From assembly GCF_029285175.1 (NCBI RefSeq), contig NZ_JABEDH010000002.1, forward strand, positions 806,001 to 870,000: a stretch of DNA of 64,000 nt, given 5' to 3'. The position numbers and the translations under genes were made by a program. Of the stretch, positions 35,112-43,465 are shown piece after piece. The notes under the pieces are model-generated. The model searched no databases, was not told the origin of the DNA, and was given only the letters and a program-made list of their open reading frames with translations. This stretch comes from Sulfitobacter sp. M05. GTDB taxonomy: Bacteria > Pseudomonadota > Alphaproteobacteria > Rhodobacterales > Rhodobacteraceae. Position 1 is the stretch's first letter, and each line of letters starts with the position of its first letter.

Positions 35112-36419
35112 TCAACGTTTGATGTTGGTGGTTTCCTGAAGCATCTCATCGACCGTCTGGATGACTTTGGCGTTCGAGCTGTAGGCGCGTTGGGTCTGGA
35201 TCATTGCGGTCAATTCGCCAGCGACATCAGTTGTGGATTCTTCCAGAGCGAAGGACAAAACATCCCCCGTAGGTCCATCGCTTGCGTTCCACAAAAAGAA
35301 CGATCCGCTTTCAACAGAAGGTTGGTAAATCTGTTGATCCAGAGCGACCATGCCGTTCGGATTAGGCAGATCCACCAGTGGCACCTGATAAATAACGCGT
35401 GTTACGCCGGTATCGAAATAGGCGTAAACATAACCGTTGGGGTCAACTTCGACCGATGTCATATTGCCAACCGGAGAACCGTCTTTGGAAATGTTCAGCG
35501 GTGCAAAACTGTCGGACAGCTGTGTGATTCCATCGCTTTCCCCGATCTGCCCGATATCAATTTCGATCGGCCCGCCGGGCACATTGATGATTACTGTACC
35601 GGTGGCGGGGTCATAGGCACCACCGCCGCCGCCAGTCGGCGTGACCGAAAGCAACGTGCCGCCTGCTGTGCGGCTGTCCGAGAATTCCAGGGTATATTCC
35701 CCGATAATCGTGCCCGGATCACTGGCATCGCGCATCGTAACGGTCCAGGTGTTGGATGTGCCGGTCGCCGGCACTGTGGGCGTGAAAACCACATTGATGT
35801 TTTCCGAGGTCCCAAGGTTGCCATAATATTCAACGGATAATTCGTCGGTGTCACCGTTGCTGCCGGCATCGGTCGAGGTCGCCGGCAGGTTTAGACCCAG
35901 CGTCATGCGCGTGGTTGGCCCGCCCGAGAATTGGTTTACGTTGATCTGCACGGGTTCCAGTCCGGCCGCCGTATCACGTGGAAAGCTGGGAATTGATCCA
36001 TCTGGTTGTGCCGGCCACCCCATCAAGACCAACCCGGACGCGGTGCGCAAATACCCTTCGGAGTCGGTGCGAAAAGAGCCCGTGGTTGTCAGGAACATGG
36101 GCGTGTCACCATTGGCGACCTGTACTTTGGTGGCTTTGGTAACGGGCAAAAATCCGCCGCCCCGTACCGCCAGATCCGTCGCGTTGTCGGTCGGCACAAT
36201 TGAACCGCGCTGATCGACCAGCCGTTCCGCGATGGCCCTTACGCCCCCCGCGGAATAACCGCCCCCCCGCGAGCCGATCACAAGGGACTGAAAATCCGTG
36301 CTGACCCGTTTGTATCCGTTGGTCGAGGAATTTGCGATATTGTCAGAGATGGTTGCCAAGCGCGTGGCGTTTGCCAACAGGCCCGCCACCCCGGCATTAA
36401 GCGAAGAAGAAATGGTCAT
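35112..36419 (-). CDS. flgE: flagellar hook protein FlgE
   Basis: Hook subunit of 435 residues. N-terminal NATRLATISDNIANSSTNGYKR (about 16-37), DLAVRGGGFLPVTKATK in the D1 part, and the C-terminal AMIQTQRAYSSNAKVIQTVDEMLQ near 407-430 are the standard features. A Gly/Thr-rich variable domain lies between. It is the first gene of its operon, 62 bases from a CtrA-like box. Confidence 0.94.
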   Translation of the reverse strand: MTISSSLNAGVAGLLANATRLATISDNIANSSTNGYKRVSTDFQSLVIGSRGGGYSAGGVRAIAERLVDQRGSIVPTDNATDLAVRGGGFLPVTKATKVQVANGDTPMFLTTTGSFRTDSEGYLRTASGLVLMGWPAQPDGSIPSFPRDTAAGLEPVQINVNQFSGGPTTRMTLGLNLPATSTDAGSNGDTDELSVEYYGNLGTSENINVVFTPTVPATGTSNTWTVTMRDASDPGTIIGEYTLEFSDSRTAGGTLLSVTPTGGGGGAYDPATGTVIINVPGGPIEIDIGQIGESDGITQLSDSFAPLNISKDGSPVGNMTSVEVDPNGYVYAYFDTGVTRVIYQVPLVDLPNPNGMVALDQQIYQPSVESGSFFLWNASDGPTGDVLSFALEESTTDVAGELTAMIQTQRAYSSNAKVIQTVDEMLQETTNIKR

Positions 36420-36480
36420 AAGTCAGACACGCCTTTTTGCTGTATCATTGGTCTTGCCGCACTTCTTAGACCGCGCTGAC

Positions 36481-36495
36481 TTAATTCCGGCCTAA
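36481..36495 (-). promoter_or_regulatory. CtrA-like box before flgE
   Basis: On the minus strand TTAG-N7-TTAA, one mismatch from the CtrA consensus, 62 bases upstream of the flgE start in the 123-base gap between motB and flgE. Confidence 0.45.
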
Positions 36496-36542
36496 CAGAT
36501 AAAATGATCCCTATTTGAATACCGGCGGTCCCTGATTGGGGA

Positions 36543-37364
36543 TTATTTTCTGACAGACGTGCGCAGCAGGATCACTTCGATCCGGTTGTTGCGTTTGGCC
36601 ATAGTGTCTTGCAGCACCGGCTTACGGTTCGCATGTCCGGTAACCCGCTCGATCCGCTTGGGCGCGATGCCGGATTGCTCCAACAGCTTGCGCATGGCGG
36701 CGGCACGGGTGGCGGATTTCTCCCAGACCGGGCTTTGCGCCAGAACAACCGGATCAGACGCAACATGCCCGCCGATTGCTATACTGTTGGTCACCGCCTT
36801 GGCTGTTGCTGAAATCAAGGTTGCCAGATCGCGCAGTAACTGTGTCGGTTCATCAGTTGCCGGATCGAACAACGGGATGCCGTCCAGTTCGAATAGTTCG
36901 ATTACCAACCCTTCGTCGGTGATCCGGGTCACGATATGGCGCATGGCATTTTCCATCACCATGGTTTCGCCCCCCCGTCCCATCAACATCGCTTCGGCGG
37001 CTCTTAACTCTTTTTCAACACCGGGGTCACCGTCCGCCCCGGACCCTTCCGCGCTGCGCGCCGACATGCCGCCGGTTCCCGTTTGAGGCAGGGTTTCCTC
37101 CGAAAAGATGCTGTCGCCGCCAAAGGCACCATTGCCACCACCCGAGACCCGGTTGATTGGAATCGTCGGAGAAAAGTAATCGGCAATTCCCTTGCGTTGT
37201 TGTTCCGTTGTCGCATTCAGCAGCCACATCAACATGAAAAAAGCCATCATCGCGGTTACGAAATCCGCATAAGCGACTTTCCAGGCACCACCGTGGTGCC
37301 CGCCGCCCTTAACAACTTTTTTACGTTTGATAATGACTGGTGCTGCATTTGCTTGCGCACCCAT
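36543..37364 (-). CDS. motB: flagellar stator protein MotB
   Basis: Stator subunit of 273 residues. One membrane helix carries the proton-binding Asp in AYADFVTAMMAFFMLMWLL near residue 31. A plug region IADYFSPTIP follows, and a C-terminal OmpA-like peptidoglycan-binding domain with RVTGHANRKPVL and MAKRNNRIEVILLR. The ATG at 37364 is best spaced from AAGGG; two upstream in-frame starts add 2-3 residues. It lies alone ahead of flgE, far from motA. Confidence 0.93.
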   Translation of the reverse strand: MGAQANAAPVIIKRKKVVKGGGHHGGAWKVAYADFVTAMMAFFMLMWLLNATTEQQRKGIADYFSPTIPINRVSGGGNGAFGGDSIFSEETLPQTGTGGMSARSAEGSGADGDPGVEKELRAAEAMLMGRGGETMVMENAMRHIVTRITDEGLVIELFELDGIPLFDPATDEPTQLLRDLATLISATAKAVTNSIAIGGHVASDPVVLAQSPVWEKSATRAAAMRKLLEQSGIAPKRIERVTGHANRKPVLQDTMAKRNNRIEVILLRTSVRK

Positions 37365-37410
37365 TTTCATCACCCTTTTTCACCCAGAAACAGGATTAGC
37401 AGAGAGGGGG

Positions 37411-37425
37411 CTAAGGGGAGCTTAA
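37411..37425 (-). promoter_or_regulatory. CtrA-like box before motB
   Basis: On the minus strand TTAA-N7-TTAG, one mismatch from the CtrA consensus, 47 bases upstream of the motB ATG. Confidence 0.45.
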
Positions 37426-37537
37426 CAGTTCCAATTGCTTGTATTTACTCTTGGCCCCTGCACGGCACTGCCGAATGACGCCTGATACCGTATGAAAGGA
37501 ACCGAGCCGGTATTTCTGGTTTAGATTGGGGGTGAAC

Positions 37538-37684
37538 ATGCCTGTCGTCCAAGCCGGATCTGATGCCAGCCGGGTGGCGACCTTTGCAGGGGGCATCCCG
37601 CTGGTACTGTTGATATGGCTGTTGTTGCGCAGTAAGCCGCGCGGTCCGCAGGTTACTTCTGCGCCCGCGCCTCTGCCAATCTGA
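37538..37684 (+). CDS. possible 48-residue single-span membrane protein
   Basis: A frame of 48 codons beginning [16 protein letters not shown], with GGGGGTG 4 bases before the ATG. A hydrophobic stretch [13 protein letters not shown] is followed by basic RSKPRG and a Pro/Ala tail, a layout typical of small inner-membrane proteins. Its end overlaps the 3' end of the opposite trhO by 32 bases. It is the only candidate gene in the 290-base gap between motB and trhO. Coding status is uncertain. Confidence 0.35.
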   Translation: MPVVQAGSDASRVATFAGGIPLVLLIWLLLRSKPRGPQVTSAPAPLPI

Positions 37685-38543
37685 TCTGCTTTTGCCGTTC
37701 GCGAAAGCGGTCCTTGTCCCAATCCGTGGTCTGTTCGAAACACTTGTGGCAGCTCACACCCTGCTCGAACTCGGGGCGTTTCATATCTTCCGGCAGGATC
37801 GGCTGACGACATCCGTGGCACAGCACATGTGCCCCTTCGGCCAACCCGTGCCCGACACTGACCCGTGCGTCGAAAACGAAACAGTCGCCGTCCCACGTGC
37901 TTTCCTCTTGCGGCACCTCTTCAAGGTATTTCAGAATGCCACCCTTCAGGTGGTACACATCCTCAACCCCTTGACCCAACAGGTAGTTCGTTGATTTTTC
38001 ACAGCGAATTCCGCCGGTGCAGAACATCGCAACACGTTTGTTGTGAAACCGGTCCTTGTTTTGCGCCCACCATTCGGGGAACTCGCCAAAGGTCTTGGTT
38101 TTCGGATCAACTGCGCCCTCAAACGTGCCAATCTCCACCTCGTAATCGTTGCGGGTGTCGATCACCACAACATCCGGGCTTTTGATCAACTCGTTCCAGT
38201 CGGCTGGATCGACATAGTTGCCCACCTTGCTTGCTGGGTCGACATCAGGTTGCCCCATGGTCACGATCTCGCGTTTCAAACGCACCTTCATGCGGGGGAA
38301 GGGCGGTGTTTCGCTGGTCGCTTCTTTCCATTCCAGTTCGGCACAACCGGGCAGGGCGCGCAGATGCGCGATCACCGCGTCAATGCCTGCACGTGGCCCG
38401 GAAATCGTGCCGTTCACCCCTTCGCCGGCCAGCAGCAGCGTGCCTTTGACGTTTTGTGCAAGACAAAGATCCAGCAACGCAGGTTTCAGCGCGGCGGGAT
38501 CGGGAAAGCGGGTAAAGTGATATAAGGCGGCAATTGTGTACAT
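37653..38543 (-). CDS. trhO: tRNA uridine(34) hydroxylase TrhO (YceA), rhodanese-like
   Basis: Enzyme of 296 residues that in E. coli makes 5-hydroxyuridine at tRNA position 34 with oxygen. The N-terminal acylphosphatase-like domain ([16 protein letters not shown]) is followed by a rhodanese domain ([20 protein letters not shown]) with the active-site loop [10 protein letters not shown] near residue 175. Two CxxC pairs (CHGC, CHKC) lie in the C-terminal tail. The ATG at 38543 is chosen since the longer frame crosses into the divergent pncA. Confidence 0.9.
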   Translation of the reverse strand: MYTIAALYHFTRFPDPAALKPALLDLCLAQNVKGTLLLAGEGVNGTISGPRAGIDAVIAHLRALPGCAELEWKEATSETPPFPRMKVRLKREIVTMGQPDVDPASKVGNYVDPADWNELIKSPDVVVIDTRNDYEVEIGTFEGAVDPKTKTFGEFPEWWAQNKDRFHNKRVAMFCTGGIRCEKSTNYLLGQGVEDVYHLKGGILKYLEEVPQEESTWDGDCFVFDARVSVGHGLAEGAHVLCHGCRQPILPEDMKRPEFEQGVSCHKCFEQTTDWDKDRFRERQKQIRLAEARAQK

Positions 38544-38631
38544 GGGCGCTGAAATAGGCCCCAAAGGGGCTGTTTTGCAAGGGGGCGCTGGGTTAAAACC
38601 GGTGCGACACATCTGCTCATAAGAAAACACC

Positions 38632-39225
38632 ATGCAAGCCCTTGTTGTGATTGACGTCCAGAATGATTTTTGCCCGGGTGGTGCCTTGGCCGTCGCGGGT
38701 GGCGATGACATCGTGCAAGGCATCAATGCGCTGATGAACGCGTTTGACGCGGTGATCCTGACGCAAGACTGGCATCCGGCAGGCCATTCATCCTTTGCTT
38801 CATCCCATGCCGACAAGGCCCCGATGGATTTGATAGAGATGCCTTATGGTCCACAGGTGCTTTGGCCGGATCACTGTATCATCGGCAGCATGGGGGCAAA
38901 GTTTCACACCGAACTGCATCAAGACCGCGCCGATCTGATCATTCGCAAAGGATATAACCCAGCCATCGACAGCTATTCCGCGTTCTTTGAGAACGATCAT
39001 AAAACCCCGACCGGCCTAGAAGGGTACCTGCGTACCCGTGGCATTACTGCGGTGACGATGGTTGGCCTCGCGTTGGATTTCTGTGTGAATTACTCTGCGG
39101 TGGATGCGGCAAAGCTTGGCTTTGATGTGACGGTGCAGCAGGATTTATGCCGTGCGATTGATATGGGCGGCTCGCTGGCGGCGGCGGTTGACGGGATGAC
39201 AGCGGCGGGTGTGACCCTCGCGTGA
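38632..39225 (+). CDS. pncA: nicotinamidase
   Basis: Enzyme of 197 residues converting nicotinamide to nicotinate in NAD salvage. The isochorismatase-fold triad is visible: Asp9 in [13 protein letters not shown], Lys106 in IIRKGYNP, and Cys151 in [11 protein letters not shown]. Metal-site residues lie in [13 protein letters not shown] near 45. The product feeds the nicotinate phosphoribosyltransferase at 40694. Confidence 0.93.
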   Translation: MQALVVIDVQNDFCPGGALAVAGGDDIVQGINALMNAFDAVILTQDWHPAGHSSFASSHADKAPMDLIEMPYGPQVLWPDHCIIGSMGAKFHTELHQDRADLIIRKGYNPAIDSYSAFFENDHKTPTGLEGYLRTRGITAVTMVGLALDFCVNYSAVDAAKLGFDVTVQQDLCRAIDMGGSLAAAVDGMTAAGVTLA

Positions 39226-39228
39226 ACA

Positions 39229-39828
39229 TTAACGCGAGGACGGCATCAAAAGCGTGACATTCGCGTCGATTAAGCTGGAGGATACAGTCGTGCCTTGCGG
39301 TGCTGCCAAAGTTTGCAGTGCCAGAACCACGCCTAGGGTTAATGCTGGTAAGGCCAGCGCGGGATGGACAAAGTAAGGCCAGAACCGGTTGCGCCGTAGT
39401 TTACCGAAGATCCGCAGGAGCTTGGCCCCAAAGGTTTCGATGGGCTGTGCCTCATCAATCGCGCTTTTGCAGGCCGCGATGTCCAACCCGTTCATATCCC
39501 GCGCGTCCAGATCATAATGCGCCAGATTTTCCTGCATCCGTTTGCCGACGTCGCGCAGATGATTGCGGAATGCGTAATCAACACTCCCTTGCGGCAGGGC
39601 ACCGCCTGAGACCTCGAATACGAAACCGCAGTCCTGAAAATACGCCTTTATGTCATCTGCTGCCCCAGCAAGGGCGCGGACAGTTCGGGCATCGCGAAAA
39701 CGCGCGATGTAATTGGCGCGGGAATGAGGGTGTAAACCGTTTCTTCGCAAAAGCGCGCCCTTTACCGGATCGTCGAAAACCGCCGGTGGGTACAAATAGG
39801 AAATGTCGATATCATAGCACATTGTCAT
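39229..39828 (-). CDS. unknown protein with C-terminal membrane helix
   Basis: Protein of 199 residues not matching a family I recognise. The N-terminal 145 residues are soluble and mixed alpha/beta (RANYIARFRDARTVRALAGAADDIKAYF; SVDYAFRNHLRDVGKRMQENLAHYDL). A basic stretch (KLRRNRFWPYF) and one membrane helix (PALALPALTLGVVLALQTLA) follow, with a short tail. AAGGGACAGCC precedes the ATG. It is convergent with pncA, 3 bases away. Confidence 0.65.
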   Translation of the reverse strand: MTMCYDIDISYLYPPAVFDDPVKGALLRRNGLHPHSRANYIARFRDARTVRALAGAADDIKAYFQDCGFVFEVSGGALPQGSVDYAFRNHLRDVGKRMQENLAHYDLDARDMNGLDIAACKSAIDEAQPIETFGAKLLRIFGKLRRNRFWPYFVHPALALPALTLGVVLALQTLAAPQGTTVSSSLIDANVTLLMPSSR

Positions 39829-39904
39829 GGCTGTCCCTTCCTTCCTTGGGCAGGATACCAGTACAATTTGACGAAAAGAGGGCGCAGTAAATCTGGTGTA
39901 CCGG

Positions 39905-40579
39905 TTACAACCCTTGCAATACCGGCTTGCCGCCTGCGATCACCCCTTTGATCAGCTTTAATCCCTTGGCCTGCGCCGCGCGATCCCCGAAACGGTCATT
40001 TGACACAACAGGCATACTGTTTTCCTTGGCGAATTTTAACAAAAAGGCATCGGCTTCGGTTTGTGCGGGGCACACCATGATCTGATTTCGCTTGACCCCC
40101 AGCGCCTTGGCAAATCCGTTCTGGTTCAGCGACTTGTCCCCCAAGTGATGGCGCGAAGAGGCATCAAGAAAGACAAAGGGAGACAGGTTTTTCGCCCGCA
40201 GCTTATCCACGACTGCCCGCAATGTGCGCAGGTCCGCTTCGCCATCCCAGAACATCACATTGGTGCCGTCAATCACCACCCCGGGCAGCTCGCTTTTACG
40301 CTCAGACTTCTTTTTCTGTGGCGGGGTACCTGACGCCGAGTCTGTTCGCCGCAAAACCATCGCGGCCAGCCAAGCGGTGAGTACAACGCCGCCTGTCGCG
40401 CCCCAGTAAAACAGGTTGGCACCGTCAAATGGATACCCACGTGAGAAATAGGCCGCCAATGCAGCGGTCAACCCCAGGGTGATCCACATGATCCGCGACA
40501 GGCAAAAGACATAGCCAACAAAAGCCAGCAAAAGAATAATCGGCGTTAGTATTTCAATCGGCGTCACAATTATCTCCAT
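39905..40579 (-). CDS. membrane-anchored NYN/Zc3h12a-type nuclease domain protein
   Basis: Protein of about 224 residues. The N-terminal third has three hydrophobic segments (ILTPIILLLAFVGYVFCL; ITLGLTAALAAYF; GGVVLTAWLAAMVL). A Lys/Ser linker leads to a PIN/NYN-like fold: VVIDGTNVMFWDG with the first acidic residue, PFVFLDASSRH, then QTEADAFLLKFAKE and PVVSNDRFGD with the remaining acidic residues. This matches metal-dependent RNases of the Zc3h12a-like group; RNA target unknown. A GTG at 40567 with GGAG is an alternative start. Confidence 0.75.
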   Translation of the reverse strand: MEIIVTPIEILTPIILLLAFVGYVFCLSRIMWITLGLTAALAAYFSRGYPFDGANLFYWGATGGVVLTAWLAAMVLRRTDSASGTPPQKKKSERKSELPGVVIDGTNVMFWDGEADLRTLRAVVDKLRAKNLSPFVFLDASSRHHLGDKSLNQNGFAKALGVKRNQIMVCPAQTEADAFLLKFAKENSMPVVSNDRFGDRAAQAKGLKLIKGVIAGGKPVLQGL

Positions 40580-40693
40580 TATTACGGCCAACCCTAGTGA
40601 CCGATTCTGGCAAGCTTATGACGCAAATGAAATCGCCCTTGCCCCTCCCTTGCCAGTTTTGCCACAAAGGCCTGAACACTAAAGGAACCTCTC

Positions 40694-41986
40694 ATGGTCG
40701 ATATCGCCTCCCGCGTCTGGAACCACAAATGGAAGATCGACCCGATTGTACGATCCCTGATCGATACGGATTTCTATAAGCTTTTGATGTGCCAGTCTAT
40801 TTTTCGGAACAAGCCGGACACGCAGGTAACCTTTAGCCTGATCAACCGATCCAAACACGTGCCGCTTGCCAAATTGATTGACGAAGGCGAATTGCGCGAA
40901 CAACTGGACCATGTGCGCTCTCTTAGTCTCAGCCGAGGCGAATCCACATGGCTGCGCGGCAATACATTCTACGGAAAGCGCCAGATGTTCCGCCCCGATT
41001 TTATGGAATGGTTCGAGGGGCTGCGCCTGCCGCCGTACCACCTTGAACGCAAAGGGGATCAATACGAACTGACCTTCGAGGGCAAATGGCACGAGGTCAT
41101 GTTGTGGGAAATTCCCGCGCTGGCAATCCTGATGGAATTGCGTGGCCGCGCGGTGCTGGACACCATGGGCAAATTCGAACTGCAAGTGCTTTATGCCCGC
41201 GCCATGACCCGCGTTTGGGAAAAGATCGAAACATTGCGCGACATTCCCGATCTGTCGATTGCCGACTTTGGCACGCGGCGGCGGCATTCCTTTCTTTGGC
41301 AAGACTGGTGCGTACAGGCCATGAGCGAAGGTTTGGGCAAGGCCTTCACCGGCACCTCGAATTGCAAGATCGCGATGAGTCGCGAAGTAGAGGCGATTGG
41401 CACCAACGCACATGAATTGCCGATGGTCTATGCCGCCCTTGCGCCCGATGACGCCGCGCTGGCCAAGGCACCCTATGATGTTTTGCAGGACTGGCACGAC
41501 GAACACGAAGGCAACCTGCGCATCATTCTGCCCGATACCTATGGCACCAAAGGCTTCCTCGAAAACGCTCCTGACTGGCTGGCCGGTTGGACAGGTATCC
41601 GTGTCGACAGCGGTGATCCTGCAACGGCAGCAAATATCGCCATCGACTGGTGGAAATCGCGTGGCGAGGACCCTGCGCAAAAGAGGGTGATCTTTAGCGA
41701 TGGCTTGGATGTGGAAAAGGTAAAGGCGCTGCATGGTGAATTCGCCGGCAAGGTGAATGTGTCTTTCGGCTGGGGCACCCTTTTGACGAATGACTTTCGC
41801 AAGCTGGTTCCCAATGACGCCCTCGCACCGTTTTCACTGGTCTGCAAAGCAGTATCGGCAAATGGCAACCCAACGGTCAAACTGTCAGACAACCCGAAAA
41901 AGGCGATGGGCCCGACAGATGAAATCGCCCGCTACAAACGGGTCTTCGATGTTGGCGATCAGGTGGCCCATGATGTGGTTGTCTAG
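40694..41986 (+). CDS. pncB: nicotinate phosphoribosyltransferase
   Basis: Enzyme of 430 residues joining nicotinate to PRPP to form nicotinate mononucleotide. Family features: SLIDTDFYKLLMCQSIFR near 25, the catalytic-loop region ADFGTRRRHSFLWQD near 195 with its histidine, GTSNCKIAMSREVEAIGTNAHELPM near 220-244, and the phosphate-binding end VSFGWGTLLTND. AAAGGAAC precedes the ATG. With pncA it forms the deamidating NAD salvage route. Confidence 0.95.
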   Translation: MVDIASRVWNHKWKIDPIVRSLIDTDFYKLLMCQSIFRNKPDTQVTFSLINRSKHVPLAKLIDEGELREQLDHVRSLSLSRGESTWLRGNTFYGKRQMFRPDFMEWFEGLRLPPYHLERKGDQYELTFEGKWHEVMLWEIPALAILMELRGRAVLDTMGKFELQVLYARAMTRVWEKIETLRDIPDLSIADFGTRRRHSFLWQDWCVQAMSEGLGKAFTGTSNCKIAMSREVEAIGTNAHELPMVYAALAPDDAALAKAPYDVLQDWHDEHEGNLRIILPDTYGTKGFLENAPDWLAGWTGIRVDSGDPATAANIAIDWWKSRGEDPAQKRVIFSDGLDVEKVKALHGEFAGKVNVSFGWGTLLTNDFRKLVPNDALAPFSLVCKAVSANGNPTVKLSDNPKKAMGPTDEIARYKRVFDVGDQVAHDVVV

Positions 41987-42164
41987 AGGCAGACCGGGAC
42001 GGCCAGTCTCTGCCGGTATCCTGCCCAAGGGATTCGCCGTTGTGCCATTCGTCACGCAAGGTCACACCACCCAGATGCCAAATCCCACCCTTAAATGCGC
42101 GCTTCAGGACTCTATTCCGTCGTAAATCTGCCTTGCGTTGCTAGGGCCGAAATGCGAAGTCTGA

Positions 42165-42372
42165 GACGCTTGGTGTCCCGATGCATGGGCGTTGTTCATG
42201 CGGGACCTAACAGGGAATTCAGTCAAGGCACGTTGCCCCAAGCTGAAGCCGCCCCCGCGACTGTAAGCGGTGAGCCCGACCCGAGATGCCACTTGCCGAC
42301 CGGATTTTATCCACGGCAGGGAAGGCGGGAAACGGCCACGACCCGCGAGCCAGGAGACCTGCCAAGCGAGGA
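42165..42372 (+). promoter_or_regulatory. cobalamin riboswitch
   Basis: Contains the B12 box AGCCAGGAGACCTGCC at 42348-42363, an almost exact match to the consensus, and the upstream conserved parts GCCCCCGCGACTGTAAGCGG and GATGCCACTTG typical of the aptamer core. It lies in the 230 bases before cbtB, whose AAGGAG site is about 40 bases past the B12 box. It should turn off the cobalt-uptake genes, and perhaps the whole downstream cob run, when adenosylcobalamin is plentiful. Confidence 0.93.
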
Positions 42373-42413
42373 TGAAACAATATCCGTCGGGTGTGACGGT
42401 AAGGAGAGAAGAC

Positions 42414-42578
42414 ATGACAACAAAGACAATGACACGCAGCAACCTGCGCATGATGCCCGCCTTTTTCGCTTTGGCGTTGGGTGTCGCAGTGATTTCGCTG
42501 ACAGGCCACGTTCAAGCCGCTGCGCTGCACGATGCTGCCCATGATGTGCGTCACGCCACGGGTTTTCCCTGCCACTAA
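42414..42578 (+). CDS. cbtB: cobalt transporter subunit CbtB
   Basis: Small membrane protein of 54 residues with one helix (MMPAFFALALGVAVISLTGHV) and a C-terminal metal-binding histidine cluster HDAAHDVRHATGFPCH, the CbtB signature. AAGGAG lies just upstream of the ATG. It is the first gene after the cobalamin riboswitch and partner of CbtA. Confidence 0.9.
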   Translation: MTTKTMTRSNLRMMPAFFALALGVAVISLTGHVQAAALHDAAHDVRHATGFPCH

Positions 42579-42760
42579 GCAGACTGTTCTGACCGGGTCG
42601 AAGCCACTGAACTGGGTGTGCCGCATCGCGGCCCGCCCTGTTGGCATTTCTGCGTCGATGCGTCCCTTGTATGCCCCGCCGGCCATTTGCGCAGGTAACG
42701 CTGTATGACCTTTTTGGCCAAGCTCGGTTTATCTGTTTTTCCAATCATAGGAACTTATCC

Positions 42761-43465
42761 ATGTATTCTCGTTTTCTTATATCTGCGCTCTTTGCAGGCG
42801 CGTGTGCTGGTCTTATCGCGGGCCTTTTGCAATTGATCTTTGTCCAGCCTGTTCTGCTGCACGCAGAGCTGTACGAATCTGGGGAACTGGTTCATTTTGG
42901 CGGTGCTGCCGTAACGGCCCATCCCGACCTGCCTGGCTTTGACGCCATGCGCGACGGGCTGAGCCTGATTTTCACCATGCTGACCTATACCGGTTACGCG
43001 CTGATCCTGCTTGCCGCGATGGGTATCGCAGAAGACCGGGGCGCGCGGATTGACGGGCGCAGCGGGTTGATCTGGGGTGTTGCCGGATTTGTTGCGTTTC
43101 ATCTCGCTCCCGGGGTTACGCTGGCTCCAGAAGTGCCCGGTGTCGCGGCGGCGGATGTGTCCGCCCGTCAGGTCTGGTGGTTTGCTACGGTTGCAACTGC
43201 GGGTGTCGCGCTTTGGCTGATCGCCTTTGGTCGCAACTGGGGTGTCTGGGTCATCGCTGCCGCCCTCTTGATGGCCCCGCATGTGATCGGCGCGCCTGAA
43301 CCGGATGTCTTTACTGGCCCGGTTCCTACAGAAATCGGTGCATTGTTCGCGGCCCGGGCCCTTGGGGTTGGTTTGGCTGCATGGGCATTACTGGGCAGTT
43401 TCGCGGGTTATTTCTGGCAGCGCGAGGGTGTCAATGCCACCGCTGAGGTCGCGGGGAACGCATGA
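42761..43465 (+). CDS. cbtA: cobalt transporter subunit CbtA
   Basis: Polytopic membrane protein of 234 residues with about six helices. The family start RFLISALFAGACAGLIAGLLQ and the acidic/histidine loop HAELYESGELVHFGG are visible, and FVAFHLAPGVTLAPEVPG is the central CbtA motif. A B12-riboswitch-controlled CbtAB pair is a predicted cobalt importer. The ATG at 42761 has AGGAA upstream; the longer frame covers the cbtB-cbtA gap and is not convincing. It overlaps the next gene by 4 bases. Confidence 0.9.
   Translation: MYSRFLISALFAGACAGLIAGLLQLIFVQPVLLHAELYESGELVHFGGAAVTAHPDLPGFDAMRDGLSLIFTMLTYTGYALILLAAMGIAEDRGARIDGRSGLIWGVAGFVAFHLAPGVTLAPEVPGVAAADVSARQVWWFATVATAGVALWLIAFGRNWGVWVIAAALLMAPHVIGAPEPDVFTGPVPTEIGALFAARALGVGLAAWALLGSFAGYFWQREGVNATAEVAGNA

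Noticed and set aside
5603-37373. Phage, gene-transfer-agent or CRISPR content in the accessory-looking gaps
   Set aside because: No capsid, terminase, integrase, repeat-spacer array or insertion-sequence transposase is visible anywhere in the window; all larger frames fit flagellar, cobalamin or housekeeping families.
38558-38576. GCCCC-AAA-GGGGC hairpin with TTTT between trhO and pncA
   Set aside because: It lies between two divergent starts, so no transcript end is expected there; the five-pair stem is short and may be chance.
39229-39828. Unknown membrane-tailed protein as an antiphage effector
   Set aside because: A soluble domain with one terminal helix can suggest this, but there is no nucleotide cyclase or other defence partner nearby and no diagnostic motif.
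40679-41734. Minus-strand open frame of 351 codons opposite pncB
   Set aside because: Entirely antisense to a clear nicotinate phosphoribosyltransferase; composition (Phe, His, Gln rich) is that of a shadow frame.
41988-42016. Hairpin-like GGCAGA...TCTCTGCC after pncB
   Set aside because: Stem is interrupted and no T tract follows, so I do not call a terminator.
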